A stretch of DNA of 14,267 bases from Desulfococcus sp. GTDB lineage: Bacteria > Desulfobacterota > Desulfobacteria > Desulfobacterales > Desulfosalsimonadaceae. Of the stretch, positions 7,402 to 12,772 are shown piece after piece; position 1 is the first letter of the stretch, and every line of letters starts with the position of its first letter. The notes beneath the pieces are model-generated. The model did no database searches, was not told the DNA's origin, and saw only the letters and a list, made by a program, of their open reading frames with translations. The stretch is from contig JAHECJ010000010.1 in the NCBI GenBank assembly GCA_024641805.1, forward strand, positions 1-14,267, written 5' to 3'. Position numbers and translations under genes: made by a program.

Positions 7402-8878
7402 TACAGCAGATTCATTGAAAATTCTTGTTGTGGACGATGAAAGAGATATCCGTGAAGGGGTTGAGCGTATCCTTAAACGCATGGAGTATGGGGTTTTAAC
7501 AGCCGGCTGCGGAGAAGAGGCGCTAACAATTCTTGGAAAAGAATCCGTGGACCTTGCCATTCTGGATTTAAAGATGCCGGGAATGGATGGAATGGAACTC
7601 CATCAGCGGATCCGGGATTTGGATGAAAATATCATCGTTATTATCATTACCGGCTATGCGACCATTGAGACGGCGATTGAGGCAATGAAGCAGGGGGCCT
7701 ATGACTTTATTCCCAAGCCGTTTGAACCGGAACATTTAAGGATTGTCGTCAGACGGGCACATGAAAAACTTCGCTTAAAGATAGAAGCCGAAGCTCTTCA
7801 GGCGGAGCGGGCCCGGACCCTGATGGATCTGGACATGGAAAAAAGCCGTATTCGGACGATTCTCGAATCGCTTCCAACGGCAGTGCTCGTGACCAATACG
7901 TCTGGCGAAGTGGTTCTGATGAACCCGGCTTTTCTCCAAAGCCTGGACTTGACTGATTCGGTCACCGCCGGGAACAAACTGGAAGCCTATGTCGCGGATG
8001 AGGGCTTCTGCGAGATGGTGTTGAAACTTTCCAGGGGGGAATGCGATAACAGTGCGGATGCACCGACTTATGAACTGGTTGTTTCAGGCAATAAATACCT
8101 CATGGCAAGGGGACAGTCGGTTATAAATGAAAACAATGAATGCATGGGCGCGGTGGTAACATTCGCCAATATTACCAGCCTGAAAATGCTCGACCAGCTG
8201 AAATCGGAATTTGTCGCCAAGGTTTCCCACGAACTGCGGTCGCCTTTGTCCACCATTCATGAACAACTGGCAATGGTGTTAAAAGAGGCCTCCGGCCATG
8301 AAACCGATGTGGATCAGCATCTCATTGAGCGGGCCAAGGAAAAAACACACGCGTTGATATCCCTGATCGGGGATCTGCTGGACCTGTCCCGGATTGAAGC
8401 GGGCGGCATATCACACAATATCCAGTCGATTCAGATCGGGGATCTGTTAAAAAGCATTGTGGATTTCATGAAAGTGAGGGCGCAATCCAAGAATCAGTTA
8501 CTTTCACTGGAATTGTCTCCTGAAACGATGCCGCATCTGACCGCAGATCCCATGGCCCTTGAAAGTATCTTCGGCAACCTGGTGGCTAATGCGATTAATT
8601 ATTCTCCGCAAGGGGCCGGCATTGTTGTGAAAGCGGCACCTGATGGAAAATATATCAAGGTGCAGGTGACGGATAACGGATTCGGCATCGCACCGAAATA
8701 TCACCAGCAGATATTCGAACGGTTTTACCGGGTTAAGGACGCCAATACGCGCTACATTACCGGAACCGGACTGGGACTGCCGATTGTCAAAGGGCTGGTG
8801 GATTCCATGAACGGCTCCATTAAGCTTGACAGTGACGTTGGAAAAGGGTCGACGTTTACGGTTTTATTGCCGGTGTAG
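7394..8878 (+). CDS. Receiver-PAS-histidine kinase hybrid, TTG start
   Basis: Predicted cytoplasmic signalling protein of 494 residues. An N-terminal receiver domain (about 8-125) carries D14/D15, phospho-acceptor D58 in LAILDLKMPG, T86 and K108. A coiled-coil-like linker (125-155) leads to a PAS domain (about 152-262). The HisKA domain has H279 in KVSHELRSP, and the HATPase domain (about 385-494) has N395, DNGFG at 427-431 and GTGLGLPIV. The start is TTG at 7394, supported by a perfect AAGGAGG at 7379-7385 with 8-nt spacing and by the 8-nt overlap with the upstream kinase; no ATG or GTG lies before the receiver domain. There is no DNA-binding output domain. The upstream kinase probably phosphorylates the receiver, which could then control this second kinase; the final target is not in the window. 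Confidence 0.88.
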   Translation: MVDTADSLKILVVDDERDIREGVERILKRMEYGVLTAGCGEEALTILGKESVDLAILDLKMPGMDGMELHQRIRDLDENIIVIIITGYATIETAIEAMKQGAYDFIPKPFEPEHLRIVVRRAHEKLRLKIEAEALQAERARTLMDLDMEKSRIRTILESLPTAVLVTNTSGEVVLMNPAFLQSLDLTDSVTAGNKLEAYVADEGFCEMVLKLSRGECDNSADAPTYELVVSGNKYLMARGQSVINENNECMGAVVTFANITSLKMLDQLKSEFVAKVSHELRSPLSTIHEQLAMVLKEASGHETDVDQHLIERAKEKTHALISLIGDLLDLSRIEAGGISHNIQSIQIGDLLKSIVDFMKVRAQSKNQLLSLELSPETMPHLTADPMALESIFGNLVANAINYSPQGAGIVVKAAPDGKYIKVQVTDNGFGIAPKYHQQIFERFYRVKDANTRYITGTGLGLPIVKGLVDSMNGSIKLDSDVGKGSTFTVLLPV

Positions 8879-8892
8879 TTAAATAGAAAGGG

Positions 8893-9059
8893 AAGGTTTA
8901 AGCCAGAAGGTAAAAGGCTGAGAGAGGAATTCTGGTTTTTCTGGGGCTGTGGGAACAAAAAGCACCTTATTCGTTCATAACAGAAACATTATTCTGCTTT
9001 GTCGTGCATAGCGGCCGATTGTCCATTCCTTTCACCATCAGTCTTCTACCTTAAACCTT
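8893..9059. repeat. Long-range inverted repeat spanning a convergent intergenic spacer
   Basis: The 190-nt spacer between the convergent kinase and aroE genes contains arms at 8893-8909 and 9043-9059. They match as AAGGTTTAAG-nn-AGAAG, 15 of 17 positions, with 133 nt between them. Smaller pairs sit inside: CAGAA/TTCTG at 8981-8994 and ACAAAAAGCA/TGCTTTGT around 8955-9002. No open frame of note is present. It may be a bidirectional termination region or a small non-autonomous element. Confidence 0.45.
8903..8940 (+). terminator. Weak candidate terminator of the kinase operon
   Basis: CCAGAA (8903-8908) can pair with TTCTGG (8930-8935), followed at once by TTTTT (8936-8940), 25 nt after the stop of the second kinase. 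The stem is only 6 bp with a 21-nt loop, so stability is doubtful; position and T-run are the main support. Confidence 0.3.
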
Positions 9060-9068
9060 ACTTCCCAC

Positions 9069-9941
9069 CTAAACAGCGTCTTCCAGGGCTTTTCGAAAGG
9101 CGTCTGTTTCAATCTCCAGTCCGGTCCAAAGGGAAAGACTGTTTTTGGCCTGGTGGATCAGGGTCAGAAGGCCGTCTCTGAACATGATACCGTTTTTTCG
9201 GGCTTTTTCCTGCCAGAAATTTTCTTTTCTGCCATAGTTTAAATCAAAAATCAGTTCACAGTTCGGCAGTTTTAATTTTTCTGCGATATCGGCATACTCA
9301 GGGGACTCCTCCCGGCTTGAAACAGTGGTGGCATTGATAAGGATATCGACCGGAATATCATGGTCCAGGAGTTCATCGATCATCAGAAATTCACCACTGG
9401 CGCGTACCGCGACCTGGCGGACCCTTGCTTCATTGCGGCCCGCGATAAATATTTTATCCGCCTTGAGCCATTTCAACACAAATTCCGAGGCTTTTGCAGC
9501 CCCCCCGGCACCCAGAATCAGGGCGGTTTTCCCGGCCGGGTCAAACTGAATTTCTTCCAAAGCATCCATTAAACCAATGGCATTGGTGTTATAGCCCTTT
9601 AATTTATCCTTATTCCGGGCAATGGTATTGACGGCGCCGATAATTGTCGCGCTTTCCGACACGGAGTCCATGAATGGAATGATCGTTTCTTTATACGGCA
9701 CCGTAACGTTCGCACCGGCGATGTGCAGGGTTCTTAAGCTTGACATGGCTTCCCCGATTTTATTCGGTTCCACCATGAACGGAACATAGGAGCCGTTAAT
9801 CCCGACCTGTTTCATTACCTGGCTGAATACAGCCGGTGACTTTGATGAAAAAACCCTTTCGTCACTTAGGATGCAGAAGACGAGGTGCTCCTTGCCGTAT
9901 GAAGACTGCTGAAGTGTGAAGTCATGGCTTTTTCCTTGCAA
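9069..9941 (-). CDS. aroE: AroE-like shikimate dehydrogenase family protein with Asp-to-Asn at the catalytic position
   Basis: Shikimate/quinate dehydrogenase family protein, 290 residues. Family signatures in order: SSKSP (about 33-37, usually HSxSP), NVTVPYK with the catalytic Lys, GAVNTI, GYNTNAIG (usually GxNTDxxG), the nucleotide-binding GAGGAAKA, and DGLLTLIHQAKNSLSLWTG near the end. The Asp that pairs with Lys in catalysis (D102 in E. coli AroE) reads AAT, Asn. The NATSxGM segment is also altered, to NATTVSSREE. So it may be a paralogue or a low-activity enzyme rather than the housekeeping AroE. The start is TTG at 9941, with AAGGA about 12 nt upstream; no in-frame ATG or GTG exists before residue 40. 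No operon partner: it converges with the kinase genes and lies 158 nt beyond the receiver gene. Family sure, function less so. Confidence 0.8.
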   Translation of the reverse strand: MQGKSHDFTLQQSSYGKEHLVFCILSDERVFSSKSPAVFSQVMKQVGINGSYVPFMVEPNKIGEAMSSLRTLHIAGANVTVPYKETIIPFMDSVSESATIIGAVNTIARNKDKLKGYNTNAIGLMDALEEIQFDPAGKTALILGAGGAAKASEFVLKWLKADKIFIAGRNEARVRQVAVRASGEFLMIDELLDHDIPVDILINATTVSSREESPEYADIAEKLKLPNCELIFDLNYGRKENFWQEKARKNGIMFRDGLLTLIHQAKNSLSLWTGLEIETDAFRKALEDAV

Positions 9942-10019
9942 AAGAAGAATATCCTTTTTTGGAAAAATTACATTTTTTTTAATATATTTGAAAATAACCG
10001 GCTTGTTCGGAAAGTCACA

Positions 10020-10065
10020 GAACCGCTGAAATTTTTAGAATCAGATAAAAAAATTTCAGCGGTTC
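10020..10065 (-). terminator. 17-bp perfect hairpin after the stand-alone receiver gene
   Basis: GAACCGCTGAAATTTTT (10020-10036) is exactly complementary to 10049-10065, with a 12-nt loop. It lies 34 nt downstream of the receiver gene stop and upstream of aroE. The A/T tract is inside the upper stem, and neither strand has a clear T-run after the stem, so it is not a textbook terminator. It could act as one, protect a 3' end, or bind a protein. Confidence 0.55.
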
Positions 10066-10099
10066 ATTGATATTGATGGGTCTGAATTAAAATTTGCAA

Positions 10100-10489
10100 T
10101 TACATATTGAGAAGGCTTTTGACTGAATCAAGGATGTCTTCCGCCGAGGCCGGCTTGGGCAGATAGTCATCCGCTTCTGTACTCATCCCGTCATAATGGG
10201 AATAGCGGGTTGAACTGACATGGTCCGCCACGGCTGTTAAAAGCAGGATAGGAATGTCATGATATTTTTTATCGGCTTTAAGTTCAGAGCATACTTTGTA
10301 GCCGTCTTTTTCAGGCATCATCACGTCCAGAACTATCGCATCAGGCGGATTCGCCTTTACTTTTTCAAGCCCTTCGACGCCGTCATAAGCCACTTCCACT
10401 TTAAAACCGGCTTTTTCCAGATTTTTTTTAACAATGGAGACGAAATCCGGCTCATCATCAACAACAAGAATTCTCTTTTTTTCGCTCAT
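10100..10489 (-). CDS. Stand-alone CheY-like response regulator receiver
   Basis: Single receiver domain of 129 residues with no output domain. It has D11/D12 in VVDDEPD, the phospho-acceptor D55 in IVLDVMMPEKDG, Thr in LLLTAVA, and Lys in LPKPAS. The loop after the Thr is long (ADHVSSTRYSHYDGMSTEADD), about ten residues more than in plain CheY; this extended form is often seen in receivers near heterodisulfide-reductase-type genes, a link I recall and cannot verify here. The ATG at 10489 has an AAGGAGG ribosome-binding site. It lies 110 nt downstream of metF on the same strand, so it may be read through from that operon or from its own promoter. Partner kinase unknown; the two kinases at 5902-8878 are possible. 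Confidence 0.88.
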   Translation of the reverse strand: MSEKKRILVVDDEPDFVSIVKKNLEKAGFKVEVAYDGVEGLEKVKANPPDAIVLDVMMPEKDGYKVCSELKADKKYHDIPILLLTAVADHVSSTRYSHYDGMSTEADDYLPKPASAEDILDSVKSLLNM

Positions 10490-10599
10490 ATTTAACCCTC
10501 CTTTTTCATCGCCAAAACCACGTATGCTGCATCTGCGTGCAACCTATTATCAAACCCTTTGACTCTATGGCTTTACTCTATTTGACTGAATCGGTAAAA

Positions 10600-11532
10600 T
10601 CAATCAATTTTCGGTCTTGGGTACAATCCGGCTCTTTCAACGATTCCCGGGACCTTTTCTTCCCATTCAATCGCCATGATATGAAACCCTTTGACACCTT
10701 CGACGGATTTTAACCGTTCAATGGTTTCAATGCAGATATTGATCCCTTCTTCCGGTTGTTTTTCCTTAGGCGTGTCTGCCATTCGTTTGACGACTTCATC
10801 CGGAACGTCCATGCCGGGAACCCTGTTTTTCATGAATTTGGCCATGCCGGCGGATTTCAAGGGCGTGACGCCGGCAAGAATGTAGGCCTTTTCATGAAGA
10901 CCCCGGTCAACAACCCGTCTCATCCATTCTTCAAATTTATCCAGATTATAAATACATTGGGTTTGAATATATTCGGCTCCGCAGGCAATTTTTTTGGCAA
11001 GGCGGGGCACCCGGATTTCAAACGGATCGGCAAAGGGGTTGGCGGCAGCGCCCACAAACATTTTCGGCGGGCGCTTAATGTCGGCACCGCCTAGGAATTT
11101 TCCTTCATCCCGCATCAATCGAACCGTTTGGACCAGTTGCATGGAATCCAGGTCATGAACATTCTGACCTTTTGGGTTGTCTCCAAAGCTTTGATGGTCC
11201 CCTGATAAGCAGAGCAAATTGAATATGTCAAAAGAGGCTGCGCCTAAAATTTCACTTTGAATCGCAATCCGGTTTCTGTCCCGGGTTACCATCTGGAGCA
11301 TGGGTTCCAGGCCCATTTGCTTGATATGAATGCAGGCTGCCAGGCTTGACATGCGTGTCACTGATGTCTGGTTATCTGTTACGTTTATCACATCCACATG
11401 ATCTTTGATCAGATTTGCTTTTTCAATCACGGCTTCCGGGTCAGAACCCCGGGGGGGGCCGACTTCGGATGTAACTGCCAGATGGCCTTCTGAAAGAATT
11501 TTTTCGAGTTTGCTGGGTGTTTTTACGCTCAT
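10600..11532 (-). CDS. metF: MetF, methylene-tetrahydrofolate reductase flavoprotein subunit
   Basis: Reduces 5,10-methylene-tetrahydrofolate to methyl-tetrahydrofolate, or runs in reverse when the Wood-Ljungdahl pathway oxidises acetyl-CoA. 310 residues, the short bacterial form lacking a regulatory domain. Visible family features: SEVGPPRG with the conserved catalytic Glu (E23), DNQTS near residue 53, LCLSGDHQSFGDNPKG in the flavin-binding region, and GAEYIQTQ near residue 186. I set the start at the ATG at 11532 because it overlaps the metV stop as ATGA and has a GGAGG site upstream; an in-frame ATG at 11589 would add 19 residues encoded inside metV. A C4-G8 tract on the plus strand (11447-11458) encodes the GPPRG motif. 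Pairing with MetV and nearby HdrA/MvhD indicates a multi-subunit enzyme rather than an NAD(P)H-only MetF. Confidence 0.94.
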   Translation of the reverse strand: MSVKTPSKLEKILSEGHLAVTSEVGPPRGSDPEAVIEKANLIKDHVDVINVTDNQTSVTRMSSLAACIHIKQMGLEPMLQMVTRDRNRIAIQSEILGAASFDIFNLLCLSGDHQSFGDNPKGQNVHDLDSMQLVQTVRLMRDEGKFLGGADIKRPPKMFVGAAANPFADPFEIRVPRLAKKIACGAEYIQTQCIYNLDKFEEWMRRVVDRGLHEKAYILAGVTPLKSAGMAKFMKNRVPGMDVPDEVVKRMADTPKEKQPEEGINICIETIERLKSVEGVKGFHIMAIEWEEKVPGIVERAGLYPRPKID

Positions 11533-12197
11533 ATTTGAACATCCTCCCTGACAACTTTTCGAGGTCCGCCGGCCCTGTCTGTGGACCAATCCTTGATGGG
11601 ACAGATTTTTTCATAGTCGTCGAGTCTGTCTAATGCTTTCAGACGGTCGACAATCAGCTGCCACGCGCAATCCAGATTGGAATCGATTTCACATTTTCCC
11701 TTGGATGATCCGCCGCAGGGACCGTTTAATATTCGTTTGGCGCACCGGGAGACCGGGCAGATGCCGCCTGTGATGGCCAGCAGGCAGTTACCGCATGCCT
11801 GACAACGTTCGGTCCATAGCCCGCGTTTTTCTGTAGCACCCAAAAAACATGTGTTGACCCCGGGATAGACAGGGATGGAATGATATTTTTCAGCCATGAA
11901 CTGGACGCCGACGCCGCAGGCGATTGAAACAATGGCATCGTATTCATCTGCGACATCCCGGATTTCTTCAAGATATTCATGGTCGCATTGTCTTTCCAAA
12001 GTAATTTCATCAATCTTGACATCTTTGCCCTGATTTAAGAAATACATCCGAAGGGTAGACGCCAGTACGCCGACTTCTTTTTTCCCGCCGGCTTCACATA
12101 CGGTGACGCATTCATTGCATCCCAGAATGAGGATTTTTTTATCGTCTTTTACAAATTCAATAATCTCCTCAACCGGTTTTTTATCAGCAACAATCAT
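11529..12197 (-). CDS. metV: MetV, cysteine-rich partner subunit of MetF
   Basis: 222-residue partner of MetF found in acetogens and sulfate reducers with the Wood-Ljungdahl pathway. Two cysteine-rich regions are visible: C27-x2-C30-x3-C34 plus C71, C94 and C117 in the N-terminal part, and a C-terminal cluster C132-x2-C135-x2-C138, C147, C152, C161 and C169, with PCGGSSKGKCE typical of the MetV family. Known MetV proteins bind metal (Zn and/or Fe-S) and relay electrons to the MetF flavin. The ATG at 12197 has an AGGAAAGG ribosome-binding site with 8-nt spacing. It overlaps metF by 4 nt (ATGA), so they are translationally coupled. It lies 143 nt after mvhD, a gap that holds a structured palindrome. 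Confidence 0.93.
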   Translation of the reverse strand: MIVADKKPVEEIIEFVKDDKKILILGCNECVTVCEAGGKKEVGVLASTLRMYFLNQGKDVKIDEITLERQCDHEYLEEIRDVADEYDAIVSIACGVGVQFMAEKYHSIPVYPGVNTCFLGATEKRGLWTERCQACGNCLLAITGGICPVSRCAKRILNGPCGGSSKGKCEIDSNLDCAWQLIVDRLKALDRLDDYEKICPIKDWSTDRAGGPRKVVREDVQI

Positions 12198-12239
12198 AGA
12201 TTCGACCTTTCCTAATATAAGATTTCAAGATCGGTTAAA

Positions 12240-12288
12240 CTCCCATGATCAGCGAGGCTTTTTTCAAGTGCCTCGCGGCAAGTGGGAG
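12240..12288 (-). other. Two-tier hairpin in the mvhD-metV leader
   Basis: CTCCCA (12240-12245) pairs with TGGGAG (12283-12288), and GCGAGGC (12252-12258) pairs with GCCTCGC (12270-12276). The two perfect stems are separated by a symmetric 6+6 nt internal loop (TGATCA opposite GGCAAG) and capped by an 11-nt loop. It begins about 42 nt upstream of the metV start. It lacks a T-run, so it is not an ordinary terminator. It may be a structured leader RNA, an mRNA processing site or a repetitive palindromic element. The rest of the 143-nt gap (12289-12340) is AT-rich with nothing recognised. Confidence 0.5.
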
Positions 12289-12340
12289 AAATCCCTGTTT
12301 TTGTTATAAGTGCTGTGATTTAAAAAATATCATTTCAGGC

Positions 12341-12772
12341 TCAGGCGGCCTTATTCTTTTTTAATTTAATTGGGTTGGGGCCCAGTTCCATTATTTTTTC
12401 ATGGATTTCCTTGGCATACTTCGCAAAAAGCGGGCCTTCACCGGAAGACAGATTGAACATCTTTACCCGGTCTCCTCCGATCCCGACGGTATTGAGTATT
12501 TTCTGCACCTGCTCCACCCGTTTCCGGGCCCGGAAATTGCCGGCTTTATAATGGCAGTCGCCTTCCATGCATCCGATCACACACACCCCGTCCGCTCCTT
12601 TTTCAAAGGCCCGGAGCATATGAATGACATCGACTTTGCCGGTGCAGGGTACACGGATGATTTTGATGCTCGTCGGGTAGTTTAATCTCATCGAACCTGC
12701 CAGGTCCGCAGCAGAATACCCTCAGAAATTACAGCAGAACGCGAGAATTATGGCATCGAATTCCTGATTCAT
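12341..12772 (-). CDS. mvhD: MvhD, selenocysteine-containing electron-transfer subunit (in-frame UGA at codon 17)
   Basis: MvhD/VhuD/FrhD-family [Fe-S] protein that passes electrons between a hydrogenase or other donor and HdrA. Full length is 143 residues if UGA codon 17 (12724-12722) is read as selenocysteine, giving AFCCNFUGYSAADLAGSMR; the family normally has Cys at that place (CxxC). Other conserved cysteines follow: C43 in RVPCTGKVD and C64, C68 and C73 in CVIGCMEGDCHYKAGN. The start at 12772 has an AAGGAG ribosome-binding site and overlaps the hdrA stop as ATGA. A hairpin fitting a bacterial SECIS follows the UGA. Starting instead at the ATG at 12691 gives 116 residues without the essential N-terminal ligands and with no good ribosome-binding site. 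Sec-containing MvhD/VhuD proteins are known in methanogens and some Desulfobacterota. Confidence is high for family and good for selenocysteine. Confidence 0.92.
12692..12724 (-). promoter_or_regulatory. Putative bacterial SECIS element with its UGA codon
   Basis: On the minus strand, the UGA at 12724-12722 is followed by a hairpin at 12708-12692: CGGACCT pairs with AGGTTCG (seven pairs, one G-U) around a GGC loop. The loop begins 20 nt after the UGA and starts with GG, fitting the bacterial rule of an apical loop about 16-37 nt downstream with a G in its first two positions. SelB would bind here. Found by hand, not by a folding program. Confidence 0.7.

Noticed and set aside
8999..9181. Small plus-strand gene of 60 codons overlapping the end of aroE
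   Set aside because: It overlaps a well-supported gene on the opposite strand and shows no recognisable features.
11530..11589. metF starting at the ATG at 11589 (19 extra residues)
   Set aside because: The extension lies inside the metV reading region and looks unlike MetF; the ATG at 11532 has a GGAGG site and an ATGA overlap with metV.
12341..12691. 116-residue MvhD starting at the ATG at 12691
   Set aside because: It lacks the conserved N-terminal Cys ligands, has no good ribosome-binding site, and the upstream frame through the UGA matches the family and overlaps hdrA by ATGA.
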